A stretch of DNA of 64,000 nucleotides from Marinobacter mangrovi (GCF_016798325.1 NZ_JAERVO010000001.1:186001-250000); one strand, 5' to 3'; shown: positions 46,449 through 57,996, numbered from the stretch's first letter. Numbers and translations: made by a program. The notes: generated from the sequence alone by a model not told the origin.

Positions 46449-46925
46449 TCACCACTCGTCATGACGCTCCACGACCATTTCCAGATACGTTTTCATGCCG
46501 GCGGCGGTTTCCTGCAATGCCGGCAGCGCGCGATCCGGTCCGTTCTGGGACGAAATCGCAATCATGTTTTCCTGCTCGGTTGGCGCCTTGCGCTCCGTCG
46601 GTCTCTGTTGCTCACTGAGCAACTGTTCGGTTTGCTGCCACCAGGAGCCGGGCTCCATCGACAGGCGTCTCAGCTCTTCCACCTCGGCACGATCACCGCC
46701 AATGCTGTCTGCGAGGGCGTCCAGGCTTTGTGGTGCCTGCTGGCGCGCCTGGTAGATGTCGGCAATGACTCGCAGCAGGGCCTGGCGTGATTCGGCCAAC
46801 AGGGCAATACCGCCCTGAATGCTGGCTTCCCGCTCAACGGCGTGTTCCTGCTGCTCGGCAAGCCGGAACAGGGTACTGGCCAGAAACAGCTTCTGTCTGG
46901 TAAATGACGGCCATTGTGACGCCAT
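46449..46925 (-). CDS. DUF6586-like hypothetical protein
   Basis: A 158-aa helical soluble protein (WPSFTRQKLFLASTLFRLAE ... GIALLAESRQALLRVIADIY ... WWQQTEQLLSE). It resembles a conserved protein encoded near lexA-sulA in pseudomonads. The start at 46925 (MASQWPSF) is preferred to 46946. Function unknown. Confidence 0.75.
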   Translation of the reverse strand: MASQWPSFTRQKLFLASTLFRLAEQQEHAVEREASIQGGIALLAESRQALLRVIADIYQARQQAPQSLDALADSIGGDRAEVEELRRLSMEPGSWWQQTEQLLSEQQRPTERKAPTEQENMIAISSQNGPDRALPALQETAAGMKTYLEMVVERHDEW

Positions 46926-47113
46926 GTCGGAACCCCGTGACTTCATTGATCGCTACTGGTTGTGATTCTACCAGATTGTTGCCTGTGTTTCGCTGTCGTT
47001 GTGTGTCGATGATTGGCGCCTCGCAAGCTACCAATTAACAACTTCCTACAATTCAATGCTTGTCATCCGCTCGCCAATCAGGCAAAAAGCGCGCGCATTC
47101 GAAAAATATAACG

Positions 47114-47130
47114 ACGTGTTCGCAACACGT
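47114..47130. promoter_or_regulatory. 17-bp palindrome upstream of the DUF1329 gene
   Basis: ACGTGTT-cgc-AACACGT is a perfect 7+3+7 inverted repeat, 54 bp before the ATG of the DUF1329 gene. It may be an operator or a hairpin in the leader; no T-run follows. Confidence 0.4.
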
Positions 47131-47184
47131 TCGACGAAAGGTCGTCCGTGGCGGAATGCGTCCATGCTGGTTGGAGAACGGACT

Positions 47185-48546
47185 ATGGGGAAGCAGACGC
47201 TTGCACTGATGGCAGTGTTGTCATTGGCCGGGATGGGCAGTATCGCCCAGGCCAAGGTATCCGACGCTGAGGCCGCCCGCCTGGATCAGGACCTGACACC
47301 GGTTGGCGCCGAGCGCGCTGGAAATCCGTCAGGCACGATCCCGGCCTGGGACGGCGGGCTGTCAACGCCGCCCGCGAGTTACCAGAAGGGTAAGATCGAG
47401 ACGGATCCGTTTACCGATGACAAGCCGCTGTTCGTCATTACGGCCCGCAATGCCGATCTCTACAAGGACAAGCTGACCGCCGGCCATCGAAAACTGCTGG
47501 AGCAGTACGGCTCCGATTATGTGATGCCGATCTACCGGACCCGGCGCACGGCGGCTTACCCTGAGCGAATCTATGATCGCCTGCGTGATAACGCCGTTTC
47601 TGCAACCCTGCTGGATAACGGTAATGGCGTGCGCGATACCATTGCCACCAGCCCGTTCCCGATACCCAAGAGCGGCCTGGAAGCGATCTGGAATCACATC
47701 CTGCGCTACCGGGGGGAAGAAGTGTCCTACCGTTCCGCCTTCGCCACACCGACGGTGGATGGATCGTTCACGCCGGTGCTGACCGAGTACGACTACTTCT
47801 TCGCCTACAGCGAGCCGGGCGCTACCCTCGCGGATATCGACAACAAGATCTTCTATCTGAAGACCCGGATTATGGCGCCCTCCAGTCTGGCCGGGACACT
47901 GAATCTGGTTCACGAGACGCTGGACCAGGTGCGTTCGCCGCGTCTGGCGTGGCGTTATGAATCCGGAGAGCGTCGCCTGCGTCGGTCCCCGAACCTGGCC
48001 TATACCACGGATCTGCCCAACAGCTCGTCGCTGCGTTCGGTGGATCAGAAGGATATGTATAACGGTGCGCCCAACCAGTACGACTGGGTGCTCAAGGGCA
48101 AGCGTGAAATCTACGTGCCCTACAACGCCTATCGCCTGCATCAGCCGTCCGCAACGGCCGACAAGATCGTCCAGGCGCGCCACATCAATCAGGAACTGAC
48201 CCGTTACGAACTGCACCGGGTCTGGGTTGTGGAAGCCACCCTGCGGACCGGCATCGAGCACATTTATCATCGTCGTGTGTTCTACATCGACGAAGACAGT
48301 TGGCAGATCCTGGTGTCTGAAGAGTACGACGAGGACGGCAACCTCTGGCGGGTTTCAGAGGCTCACAACATCAGCTACTACACGGTACCGGTGTTCTGGA
48401 CCACGCTGGAACTGACCTACGATCTCAAGTCCGACCGCTATTATGTGGATGGGCTTGATGATGGCCAGGGCCCGTATGATTTCCATCCGGGCTTCCGTGG
48501 CAACGAGTTCACCGCCTCTGCGGTACGCCGCTCAGCCCGCCGCTGA
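47185..48546 (+). CDS. DUF1329 domain envelope protein
   Basis: A 453-aa exported protein. Signal peptide (about 1-24, cleavage after AQA), then DUF1329: LDQDLTPVGAERAGNPSGTIPAWDGG, later WNHILRYRG, LVHETLDQVRSPRLAW, YNGAPNQYDWVLKGKREIYVPYNAYR, GIEHIYHRRVFYIDEDSW. DUF1329 proteins are related to LolB/LppX-like lipid-binding folds and are often found with RND or hydrocarbon-related genes; here it stands alone. Start at 47185 follows GGAG at 9 nt. Confidence 0.92.
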   Translation: MGKQTLALMAVLSLAGMGSIAQAKVSDAEAARLDQDLTPVGAERAGNPSGTIPAWDGGLSTPPASYQKGKIETDPFTDDKPLFVITARNADLYKDKLTAGHRKLLEQYGSDYVMPIYRTRRTAAYPERIYDRLRDNAVSATLLDNGNGVRDTIATSPFPIPKSGLEAIWNHILRYRGEEVSYRSAFATPTVDGSFTPVLTEYDYFFAYSEPGATLADIDNKIFYLKTRIMAPSSLAGTLNLVHETLDQVRSPRLAWRYESGERRLRRSPNLAYTTDLPNSSSLRSVDQKDMYNGAPNQYDWVLKGKREIYVPYNAYRLHQPSATADKIVQARHINQELTRYELHRVWVVEATLRTGIEHIYHRRVFYIDEDSWQILVSEEYDEDGNLWRVSEAHNISYYTVPVFWTTLELTYDLKSDRYYVDGLDDGQGPYDFHPGFRGNEFTASAVRRSARR

Positions 48547-48563
48547 TGAATATCGACGCCGAT

Positions 48564-48593
48564 AAAACCCGATCCCTGTGGATCGGGTTTTTT
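48564..48593 (+). terminator. rho-independent terminator after the DUF1329 gene
   Basis: AAAACCCGATCC (48564-48575) pairs with GGATCGGGTTTT (48580-48591) around CTGT, then T-run. Confidence 0.92.
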
Positions 48594-48691
48594 GTTGGGA
48601 CGCAAGCCTGGTGGCGTACCGGTCGGCGGCAGGCGATATCGCGGTTATACTGCGTGAATCATCCACTGAACGCCGGGAAGGGGAAGACCGA

Positions 48692-49006
48692 ATGCCGAAC
48701 GCACTGGAATCGCTGGATCGCCTGATCAACGCCTTTCGCGAAGCGCTCTCGCAGGAAGACTGGGAGACGCTGGGGCAGATCAGCCAGTCTGTTCAGCCGA
48801 CGGTTTCAGCAGCCGTTGCGGATGAGGCGAATGATCGCGGTGAGCTGGGTCAGCGGCTGGAAACCCTCCAGGAGTTGATGGACGACGCTGCCCGGCAGGC
48901 GACCGAATCTCGTGATACGGCGGCGAGGGAACTGCGTGGAATGAACCAGAACCGTAATGCGCTGAAGACCTATGCCAATGTCCGTGCCCGCGGGCGCCGG
49001 CCGTGA
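48692..49006 (+). CDS. fliT: FliT-like flagellar export chaperone
   Basis: A 104-aa helical protein (LDRLINAFREALSQEDWETLGQI ... LGQRLETLQELMDDAARQ). Its length, helical character and position immediately before fleQ match the FliT-like protein of Pseudomonas (between fliS and fleQ). The fliD and fliS genes are not in this window; transcription comes after a terminator, so it has its own promoter here. Function by position and similarity. Confidence 0.7.
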   Translation: MPNALESLDRLINAFREALSQEDWETLGQISQSVQPTVSAAVADEANDRGELGQRLETLQELMDDAARQATESRDTAARELRGMNQNRNALKTYANVRARGRRP

Positions 49007-49214
49007 TTTTTGGTAAAAATTTGCGTCATAAAATTGACTCAAACCTTTCCGGAGTCTTAACTACGCGTCAGAATTCAGGCAAACTGTGGCCTTTCCAGAG
49101 CATTGCCGAGGGGCTCCGGCATCCAATGCAGCACATCTTTCGCAGACCCGTCCCCGGGGCGATCTGACAGCTGGCTGGTCGGTGCCTTCCTGATAACCCG
49201 GAGACAAATCCTGC

Positions 49215-50660
<1,446 letters not shown>

Positions 50661-50822
50661 ATGTCCCGGGCCGGCTGTTCGTGGCCGGCCCGAATGCCTG
50701 ATTCCTTCCACTGTCAAAATCCCGTTCCCGCCTTGTCTAACGCCTTCATATTCCGACAAATATCTGGCATCTCCGCTTTCTGTTTTCCGGAAACTTACTG
50801 AAAAGTAAGAAAAAATAAAAAC

Positions 50823-50838
50823 TGGCACAGCAATCGCT
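50823..50838 (+). promoter_or_regulatory. sigma54 promoter of fleSR
   Basis: GG (50824-50825) and GC (50836-50837) are 10 bp apart in TGGCACAGCAATCGCT, with the canonical TGGCAC at -24. It lies 75 bp before fleS. Expected activator: FleQ. Confidence 0.85.
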
Positions 50839-50912
50839 TGACGACCTGCAACGCTAATTATATTGCGGGCGTCGCGACCTTTCGTCGTGAGCCCGCAGCC
50901 GGGAGGTCAGGC

Positions 50913-52148
50913 ATGAGCCAGCTGCAGTTTTCCGCCAAGTCATCCGCGACGGCCGGTGGGTCCAACGCCGCCGCCGACGCCAATCAGAAGGTGACGGCGC
51001 TGTTTCCGGAAGCCACCGACGATGCTGCGGTGGATTCCGCCCTGGACCTGTTCAACCGCATGTCCCGGCAGATTACCGATTCCTACCGCACGTTGGAGTC
51101 CCGGGTGAACCAGCTGTCTGGTGAACTGACCGCTGAGACCCGACAGCGCCAGCAGGAGCTGGAAGAGAAGGAGCGCCTGGCCGACCGACTGTCCACACTG
51201 CTCTCCGTCATGCCGGCGGGCGTGGTGGTTCTCGACAGCAAGGGCGTCGTCAGCCAGTGCAACCCGGCGGCGGTGTCGCTGCTCGGCGAGCCGCTGGAAG
51301 GGGAGGCCTGGCTGGAGGTGATCCGGCGCTGTTTCGCACCGCGTCGGGACGACGGTCATGAAGTCTCTTTGCGGGATGGCCGGCGGGTCAGCATTGAAAT
51401 CCGCTCCATGGAAAACGAGCCGGGCCAGTTGATCCTGCTGAACGACCTGACAGAAACCCGTCGCCTCCAGGCCCAGCTGTCCCACGCCCAGCGCCTGTCG
51501 GCCATGGGCCGGATGGTGGCGTCGCTGGCCCACCAGATCCGTACACCGCTGTCCGCCGCCATTCTGTATGGCGGGCATCTGTCCCAGCCGGACCTGGAGC
51601 CGGAGCTGCGTCAGCGTTGTGCCGATCGACTGATGTCCCGACTGACTCACCTGGAACAACAGGTCCGCGACATGCTCATCTTTGCCCGTGGCGAGACACG
51701 CCTGGCAGAACAGCTGTCGCTGGCGTCCCTGGGCGAGGCCCTGCAGAGCGCGGCCGATGCTCTGGCGCTGCGTCCGGAAACGACGCTGGAGTGGGCGCTG
51801 ACACCGTCCACCGCGTCGATCCACTGCAATCGCGACGCCCTGATCGGCGCCTGTCTGAACCTGGTGAACAACAGCCTCGAAGCTGGCGCCAATCATGTGA
51901 CGGTGCGGGTCAGCGTGAACGAAGGCCAGGCGGAAATCATTGTGGCTGACAACGGGCCGGGCTTTGCGCCGGAAGAGCGTGAGCAACTGCTCGAAGCGTT
52001 TTACACCACCAAATCCCAGGGCACCGGGCTGGGTCTGGCCGTGGTCCAGGCCGTGGTGAAAGCGCACAAGGGCGAATTTGATCTGACGTCCGAGGGCTCA
52101 GGTGCGCAAGCGATTCTACGCCTGCCTCTGGCCCAGGACGCGGTTTAA
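50913..52148 (+). CDS. fleS: sensor histidine kinase FleS
   Basis: A 411-aa soluble kinase. N-terminal coiled coil (about 55-100), PAS domain (LSVMPAGVVVLDSKGVVSQCN), HisKA with phospho-His in MVASLAHQIRTPLSAAI, HATPase with N-box (ACLNLVNNSLEAG) and G-boxes (DNGPGF, GTGLGLAVV). It phosphorylates FleR. Start at 50913 follows GGAGG; an in-frame ATG at 50838 lies upstream of the SD. Confidence 0.95.
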   Translation: MSQLQFSAKSSATAGGSNAAADANQKVTALFPEATDDAAVDSALDLFNRMSRQITDSYRTLESRVNQLSGELTAETRQRQQELEEKERLADRLSTLLSVMPAGVVVLDSKGVVSQCNPAAVSLLGEPLEGEAWLEVIRRCFAPRRDDGHEVSLRDGRRVSIEIRSMENEPGQLILLNDLTETRRLQAQLSHAQRLSAMGRMVASLAHQIRTPLSAAILYGGHLSQPDLEPELRQRCADRLMSRLTHLEQQVRDMLIFARGETRLAEQLSLASLGEALQSAADALALRPETTLEWALTPSTASIHCNRDALIGACLNLVNNSLEAGANHVTVRVSVNEGQAEIIVADNGPGFAPEEREQLLEAFYTTKSQGTGLGLAVVQAVVKAHKGEFDLTSEGSGAQAILRLPLAQDAV

Positions 52149-52199
52149 CACTGAACTCAAGAAACTGAGTACAAGAGTAAGGACAAGGCGGAGGCAATC

Positions 52200-53630
52200 A
52201 TGGCCAAATCAACCGTTCTGATCGTCGAGGATGATCGTGACCTGCGCGAGGCGTTGGTGACGACCCTGGAGCTGGCGAAATTCAAGGTACGTGAAGCCGA
52301 CTCCGCCGAGCAGGCGCTGCAGCGGCTGGCGGACGGCCCCGTCGATATTGTGGTGAGCGACGTCAACATGCCCGGTAAGTCCGGTCATGACCTGCTGTCG
52401 GACGTCCAGCGACTGCATCCGGGGCTGCCGATGATGCTGATTACCGCCTACGGCCAGATCAGCGACGCGGTGGCCGCGATGCAGGCCGGCGCCATCGATT
52501 ACCTGGTCAAGCCGTTCGAGCCGCAGGTGCTGGTAGAGGCGGTTGGTCGCGTTGTGGGCGGCGATGGCTCCCGCCGCAAGGACGAGCCGGTAGCGGAAGA
52601 TCCGGTCAGCCAGCGTATGTTCCAACTGGCCCGCAAGGTAGCCGCCAGTGATTCGACGGTGATGATCTCCGGCGAGAGCGGGACGGGTAAGGAAGTGCTG
52701 GCTCGCTATATCCATCAGTATTCCTCGCGGGCGGATCAGCCGTTCGTGGCGATCAACTGCGCGGCGATTCCCGAAAACATGCTGGAAGCGATCCTGTTTG
52801 GTCACGAGAAAGGGGCCTTTACAGGCGCCCACGCCTCATCGCCGGGCAAATTCGAGCAGGCCAACGGCGGCACGTTGCTGCTGGACGAGATATCCGAAAT
52901 GGACATGGGCTTGCAGGCCAAGCTGCTGAGGGTCCTGCAGGAAAGAGAGGTGGAGCGCGTCGGCGGTCGCAAGCCGATCCGGCTGGATGTGCGCGTGCTG
53001 GCCACCACCAACCGTGACCTGGCGGATTATGTCCGCGAAGGCAAATTCCGGGAAGACCTCTACTACCGCCTGAGCGTCTTCCCGATGCAGTGGCAGCCGC
53101 TGCGCGAGCGCCCGCGGGACATTATGCCCCTGGCGCGCCACCTGCTGAAGTCCCACAGTCGCAAGATGAAACTGACCGGCATCAGCTTCAGCCGCGATGC
53201 CGAGCAGGCCCTGCGCCATCACAGCTGGCCGGGCAACGTTCGTGAGCTGGACAATGCCATCCAGCGGGCGTTGGTGCTGCTCCAGGGTCAGGACATCGTC
53301 GCCGACGATCTGTGTCTGGACATGGGCATTACCGGACTGAGTCCCCGCACCGTGCCAACCCCGCCGCAACCGGTGGTTGAAGAACCGACGCTGCCGGTCA
53401 GTGAGTCGCTCCAGACGGAAATGACCGAAGAAGAGGCCGAGTCCGGTTCATTGGGGCAGGACCTCAAACAACGTGAATTCCGCATCATCATCGATGCCCT
53501 CAAGCGTGAGCGCGGCCGCCGGAATCGCGCCGCCGAGCAGTTGGGCATCAGTCCACGCACGCTGCGCTACAAACTGGCCCAAATGCGTGATTTCGGTATC
53601 GACCTCGACGCGGAGCTGGCCACCGCCTGA
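52200..53630 (+). CDS. fleR: sigma54-dependent response regulator FleR
   Basis: A 476-aa NtrC-type regulator. Receiver domain with acidic pocket (VEDD), phospho-Asp in VVSDVNMPGKSG and Lys in LVKPFEP; AAA+ domain with [13 protein letters not shown] and GAFTGA; C-terminal HTH GRRNRAAEQLGISPRTLRYKLA. It activates class III genes such as fliE, hook and rod genes from sigma54 promoters. Confidence 0.96.
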   Translation: MAKSTVLIVEDDRDLREALVTTLELAKFKVREADSAEQALQRLADGPVDIVVSDVNMPGKSGHDLLSDVQRLHPGLPMMLITAYGQISDAVAAMQAGAIDYLVKPFEPQVLVEAVGRVVGGDGSRRKDEPVAEDPVSQRMFQLARKVAASDSTVMISGESGTGKEVLARYIHQYSSRADQPFVAINCAAIPENMLEAILFGHEKGAFTGAHASSPGKFEQANGGTLLLDEISEMDMGLQAKLLRVLQEREVERVGGRKPIRLDVRVLATTNRDLADYVREGKFREDLYYRLSVFPMQWQPLRERPRDIMPLARHLLKSHSRKMKLTGISFSRDAEQALRHHSWPGNVRELDNAIQRALVLLQGQDIVADDLCLDMGITGLSPRTVPTPPQPVVEEPTLPVSESLQTEMTEEEAESGSLGQDLKQREFRIIIDALKRERGRRNRAAEQLGISPRTLRYKLAQMRDFGIDLDAELATA

Positions 53631-53676
53631 TCCGCATTGTGAACCCCTGATTGACTCCTGCGTTAACTCCTTCGTC

Positions 53677-53702
53677 TGGCACCTTCGGGTGCCACTTTTT
53701 TG
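53677..53702 (+). terminator. rho-independent terminator after fleR
   Basis: TGGCACC (53677-53683), TTCG loop, GGTGCCA (53688-53694), followed by a T-run. Confidence 0.9.
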
Positions 53703-53821
53703 TTACCGGCCCGTCGGTCCTTCGGCGCTGCTGCCTGGCGCCAGTCAATTATTTGGCAAGGTTCCGGTAACAATATCGAAAACTCTACTTATCTTTATGA
53801 AAATTAACGTTATTTATGGTT

Positions 53822-53837
53822 TGGCCCGAGCTTTGCT
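53822..53837 (+). promoter_or_regulatory. sigma54 promoter of the fliE operon
   Basis: TGGCCCGAGCTTTGCT has GG (53823-53824) and GC (53835-53836) 10 bp apart. It lies 74 bp before fliE. Confidence 0.85.
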
Positions 53838-53910
53838 TTAAATCCTCCAGCAATGACTGATCAACGCGAGCCGGTTTGCTGTCAGGCGCAACCGGCGAGG
53901 AGAGAGCACC

Positions 53911-54288
53911 ATGGTTCAACGGGCCGACATCAACAACGTCCTTTCCGAGATTCGTTCTCTGCGCTCGCAGATGATGCAGAATCAGCGGGTCGAGCAGGAG
54001 AACCAGCTCAAGGGTTCCCTCGACAGCGTCCGCAAGCCCAATGGTCCCAGCGAAACCCAGGAAGCCCCGGGGTTTGGTGACATGCTCAAGCAGGCCGTCG
54101 ATGGCGTGAACGAGCTGCAGTCCAACTCCACGCAACTGGCCACGGCCTACGAGCAAGGCGATCCCAATGTGGATATTGCCCGGGTTATGATTGCCTCGCA
54201 GAAAGCCTCGGTCTCTTTCGAAGCCCTGACTCAGGTCCGCAACCGTGTGGTGCAGGCCTATGAAGACATCATGAACATGCCGGTCTGA
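53911..54288 (+). CDS. fliE: flagellar MS-ring/rod adaptor FliE
   Basis: A 125-aa secreted rod protein. The conserved C-terminal part ([16 protein letters not shown] ... [36 protein letters not shown]) is complete. First gene of the fliEFGHIJ operon, with GAGGAG upstream. Confidence 0.96.
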   Translation: MVQRADINNVLSEIRSLRSQMMQNQRVEQENQLKGSLDSVRKPNGPSETQEAPGFGDMLKQAVDGVNELQSNSTQLATAYEQGDPNVDIARVMIASQKASVSFEALTQVRNRVVQAYEDIMNMPV

Positions 54289-54303
54289 TAGCGGAGCAGA
54301 ACC

Positions 54304-56043
54304 ATGGCCAGTGCAGCCGCCGAAGCAACAACATCCAATACACCGGCAACGACCGACGCCGGCAATGAAAGCCAGAGCGATCTCCTGTTCGGCTTCAATC
54401 GCCTGACCCTGCTGCGCCAGATTGGCCTGATGGTGGGGCTGGCAGCCAGCGTCGCGCTGGGCGTCGCGGTGGTACTCTGGGCCCAGGAACCCAACTACCA
54501 ACCGGTATTGGGGGATCTGTCCAGTTACAACACCCAGGAAGTCACCAATATCTTGGATCAGTCCGGTATCGACTATCACATGGAGCCCCGTACCGGTGCG
54601 CTCCTGGTTGCCTCGGATGACGTCTATAACGCCCGCCTCAAGCTGGCCGCCGCTGGCGTCACCGACGAGAAAACCGTTGGTTATGAACTGCTCGACAAGG
54701 AGCAGGGGCTGGGCACGTCCCAGTTCATGGAGAACATCAGCTACCGCCGCGGCCTGGAAGGGGAGCTGGCGCGTACCATTTCCAGTATGAGCAACGTCCA
54801 CGGGGCGCGTGTCCACCTGGCGATTCCCAAGCGTTCCGTCTTTGTCCGGGATGCCCGCGAACCGTCGGCGTCTGTCTTCCTGGAGGTCTACTCCGGTCGG
54901 CGCCTGTCGGACGAACAAATTTCCGCCGTCGTCAATCTCGTGGCCGGCAGCGTGCCGGAAATGAAGCGGGAGCACGTCACCGTTGTGGATCAGAACGGCA
55001 ACCTGCTGACCAATGATGACGAGGACAGCGACGCCAAGCAGATGCAGGACCAGTATGAATACGCGTCCCGCATCGAGGACAAGCTCAACAAGCGGGTCGC
55101 CAGTATTCTGGCGCCGGTGGTCGGTGACGACCGCTTCCGCGCCGAAGTCTCGGCGGATCTGGATTTCTCCAACGTGGAGAAAGCCCAGGAACTCTACAAC
55201 CCCGAACAGCGGGCCATCCGGTCCGAGCGGAAGATGAGCGAGCAGCGGACTGCGGGGGCTCAAGGCGGGATTCCGGGTGCGCTCAGCAATCAGCCGCCAG
55301 GCAATGCGACGGCACCGGAAGTGGCCAACAACAACCAGGCCCAGCAGAATCAGCAGAACGGTCAGGGTCAGCAGGGGCAACAGAACCAGCAGCAAAGTAC
55401 GCCGGTTAACGTCCGCACCGAGTCGACCAAGAACTATGAGATGGACCGTTCCGTCAGCTACATTCGTCAGGAGCAGGGCACGGTCCAGCGTCTGACCGTG
55501 GCCGTGGCCGTGGACGACAAGCGGGTGGTCAATCCCGACACCGGCGAAGTCAGCTACCAGCCCTGGTCGGAGCAGGAGTTGCAGCGCCTGACCCTGCTGG
55601 TGCGGGATGCGGTAGGTTACTCGGCAGCCCGTGGCGACAGTGTGACCGTCATGAATACGGCGTTTGCGCCGGAGCAGCAGGTGGCCTTTGAAAAACCGGG
55701 CTTCTGGGAGCAGCCCTGGTTCTGGGATCTGATGAAGCAGGTGCTGGCGGGTCTGGTGATCCTGATCCTGGTCCTTGGTCTGCTGCGCCCGACCCTGAAG
55801 AGCCTGTCCGGCGCCGGTCGCAGCGAGCGCGACCGGTCACTGGGTTCGGACGATTACGACAGCCTGCAGGGCATCGAAGGTGACGACGCCCTGCGCAGCG
55901 CCATGGATCGCAGCGACGACCTCCTTTTGCCGGGTGCGACAGATAGCTATGATAAGCAACTGAACGCATTGAAAGGCGTGATTTCGGAAGACCCGGCCCG
56001 GGTCGCCCAGGTCATGCGCCAGTGGGTAAACGTGGATGACTGA
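54304..56043 (+). CDS. fliF: flagellar MS-ring protein FliF
   Basis: A 579-aa inner-membrane ring protein. Two transmembrane helices (about 36-58 and 474-495) flank the periplasmic ring-building motifs (VLGDLSSYNTQEV, VHLAIPKRSVFVRD, VNLVAGSVPEM). A Gln/Asn-rich low-complexity stretch (about 340-368) sits between the ring domains and the C-terminal part. The cytoplasmic tail ends in a FliG-binding helix (ARVAQVMRQWVNVDD). The stop overlaps the fliG start by 8 bp. Confidence 0.96.
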   Translation: MASAAAEATTSNTPATTDAGNESQSDLLFGFNRLTLLRQIGLMVGLAASVALGVAVVLWAQEPNYQPVLGDLSSYNTQEVTNILDQSGIDYHMEPRTGALLVASDDVYNARLKLAAAGVTDEKTVGYELLDKEQGLGTSQFMENISYRRGLEGELARTISSMSNVHGARVHLAIPKRSVFVRDAREPSASVFLEVYSGRRLSDEQISAVVNLVAGSVPEMKREHVTVVDQNGNLLTNDDEDSDAKQMQDQYEYASRIEDKLNKRVASILAPVVGDDRFRAEVSADLDFSNVEKAQELYNPEQRAIRSERKMSEQRTAGAQGGIPGALSNQPPGNATAPEVANNNQAQQNQQNGQGQQGQQNQQQSTPVNVRTESTKNYEMDRSVSYIRQEQGTVQRLTVAVAVDDKRVVNPDTGEVSYQPWSEQELQRLTLLVRDAVGYSAARGDSVTVMNTAFAPEQQVAFEKPGFWEQPWFWDLMKQVLAGLVILILVLGLLRPTLKSLSGAGRSERDRSLGSDDYDSLQGIEGDDALRSAMDRSDDLLLPGATDSYDKQLNALKGVISEDPARVAQVMRQWVNVDD

Positions 56044-57085
56044 CGACAACGCAGCGCAAAACCAGCCGGCCAAAGAACCGACCAAGCCGATGCGCAAGAT
56101 TCCCCGGGTGGAGCAGGCGGCTATTCTGCTGATGAGCCTGGGTGAAGCGGATGCTGCGCAGATCCTCAAGCATATGGGGCCCAAGGAGGTCCAGCGCGTG
56201 GGGGTCGCCATGGCCCAGATGAAGGACGTCAGCCGAGAAGAGGTCAAGTACGTGCTGGACCAGTTCGTCGACGCCGTGGGTGGGCAAACCGGTCTGGGCG
56301 TGGGCAACGACGACTATATTCGGGCGATGCTGACCCAGGCGCTGGGTGACGACAAAGCCTCCAGTCTGATTGACCGGATCCTGATCGGCGGCAACACCAC
56401 TGGCCTGGACACGCTGAAATGGATGGAGCCGCGGGCGGTGGCGGATATCATTCGCTACGAGCACCCGCAGATCCAGGCCATCGTCGTGTCCTACCTGGAC
56501 CCGGACCAGGCCGCCGAAATCCTCGCCACGCTGGACGACAAGGTCCGGCTGGATGTCCTGATGCGGGTGGCCTCGCTGGAAAGCGTCCAGCCCCAGGCCC
56601 TGCAGGAACTCAACGACATCCTCGAGAAACAGTTCTCCGGCGGCTCCACCACCCAAACCAGCCGGATTGGCGGGGTCAAGCGGGCGGCTGATATCATGAA
56701 CTTCATGGACCGCAGCGTCGAAGGCAACCTGATGGATTCCATCAAGGATATGGATCCGGATCTGGCGTCGACCATCGAAGACCTCATGTTCGTCTTTGAC
56801 AACCTCAAGGATATCGATGACCGGGGCATTCAGGCCCTGCTGCGCGAAGTCTCTTCCGAAGTCCTGGTCGTGGCACTCAAGGGTGCCGATGACGAGGTCA
56901 AGGACAAGATCTTCAAGAACATGTCCAAACGCGCGTCCGAGCTGCTGGCGGATGACCTGGAGGCCAAGGGGCCGGTCCGCGTCAGCGAGGTGGAAGCGGC
57001 GCAGAAAGACATTATCACCATTGCCCGCCGAATGGCTGAAGCGGGTGAAATCACCCTCGGCGGTTCCGGCGAAGAAATGATGTAA
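56036..57085 (+). CDS. fliG: flagellar motor switch protein FliG
   Basis: A 349-aa rotor protein. N-terminal domain with MSLGEADAAQILKHMGPKEVQRV, middle domain with EHPQIQAIVVSYLDPDQAAEIL, and C-terminal torque domain with the MFVFDNLKDIDDRGIQALLREV region that meets the stator. It binds FliF and FliM. It starts at 56036 inside the fliF end and its stop overlaps the fliH ATG by one base. Confidence 0.97.
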   Translation: MTDDNAAQNQPAKEPTKPMRKIPRVEQAAILLMSLGEADAAQILKHMGPKEVQRVGVAMAQMKDVSREEVKYVLDQFVDAVGGQTGLGVGNDDYIRAMLTQALGDDKASSLIDRILIGGNTTGLDTLKWMEPRAVADIIRYEHPQIQAIVVSYLDPDQAAEILATLDDKVRLDVLMRVASLESVQPQALQELNDILEKQFSGGSTTQTSRIGGVKRAADIMNFMDRSVEGNLMDSIKDMDPDLASTIEDLMFVFDNLKDIDDRGIQALLREVSSEVLVVALKGADDEVKDKIFKNMSKRASELLADDLEAKGPVRVSEVEAAQKDIITIARRMAEAGEITLGGSGEEMM

Positions 57086-57996
57086 TGAAACACAAGGGCC
57101 ATCGTGATCGAATTCCTTCCGAAGAGCTGACTGCCTACGAGCGTTGGGAGCTCCCGCTGCTTGATGAAAAAGGCAACATGGTGGCGCATTCCCGGGAGGA
57201 AGATCGCAACGTCAAACCGCTGACGGCTGCCGACCTGGAAGCCATTCGCAAGGAAGCCTGGGAAGACGGTCAGAAGGAGGGGCAGGAAGCCGGCCACGAG
57301 GAAGGTCTGACCCGCGGTCGGGAAGCCGGCCACCAGGAAGGGTTCCAGCAGGGGCTGGAAGAGGGCCGTACCCAGGGCCGGGAAGAAGCGCTGCAGCAGA
57401 CCCGTGAAGAGGTCGAGGCCCGGCTGAAGCAGCTCGAAGCCATCATGGCCGATCTGGTGGATCCCATCCATCGCCATGAGGACGAGCTGGAAACGGCCCT
57501 GTTCAATCTGAGCACCGTTCTGGCCCGTGCGGTGGTCTATCGGGAGTTGCAAACCGATTCGTCCCAGATCCGCACCGTGGTCCGTGAAGCCGTGGCCAGC
57601 CTGCCGTCCACCCAGGATAACGTACGCATCCGCGTCAATCCGTCGGACCTGGAATGGGTCCGGGATGTGGCTGGTCGTCTGGAAGCCGAAGCCAGTGTCG
57701 TCGAAGACGAGACCATCCTGGCCGGCGGCTGTAAGGTGGAAACCCGCCACAGCCTGGTGGATTTCACGGTGGAGAAACGCTTCCAGAAAGCCGTCCAGCG
57801 CATGCTGGATCAGCAACTGGACAGTGACGAGCCCGGCGACAGCGTCGAGCTGGATGCCATGATGGGCGACCTGACGGATTTCCATCGCGACGTGCTGGAA
57901 ACCGGCAACGCCGACGACCAGACAGCGTCCGGCCCGACCGACACGGACACCGAGACCGACCGCGGGGAGGATGACCGTGACGAGCACTCTGGCTGA
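57085..57996 (+). CDS. fliH: flagellar export apparatus stator FliH
   Basis: A 303-aa protein. The middle (about 60-110) has repeated GxxxG-like glycines every fourth residue ([14 protein letters not shown]), a feature of FliH. The C-terminal domain ([17 protein letters not shown] ... [13 protein letters not shown] ... [21 protein letters not shown]) binds FliI. The last 50 residues are Asp/Thr/Glu-rich. Confidence 0.92.
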   Translation: MKHKGHRDRIPSEELTAYERWELPLLDEKGNMVAHSREEDRNVKPLTAADLEAIRKEAWEDGQKEGQEAGHEEGLTRGREAGHQEGFQQGLEEGRTQGREEALQQTREEVEARLKQLEAIMADLVDPIHRHEDELETALFNLSTVLARAVVYRELQTDSSQIRTVVREAVASLPSTQDNVRIRVNPSDLEWVRDVAGRLEAEASVVEDETILAGGCKVETRHSLVDFTVEKRFQKAVQRMLDQQLDSDEPGDSVELDAMMGDLTDFHRDVLETGNADDQTASGPTDTDTETDRGEDDRDEHSG

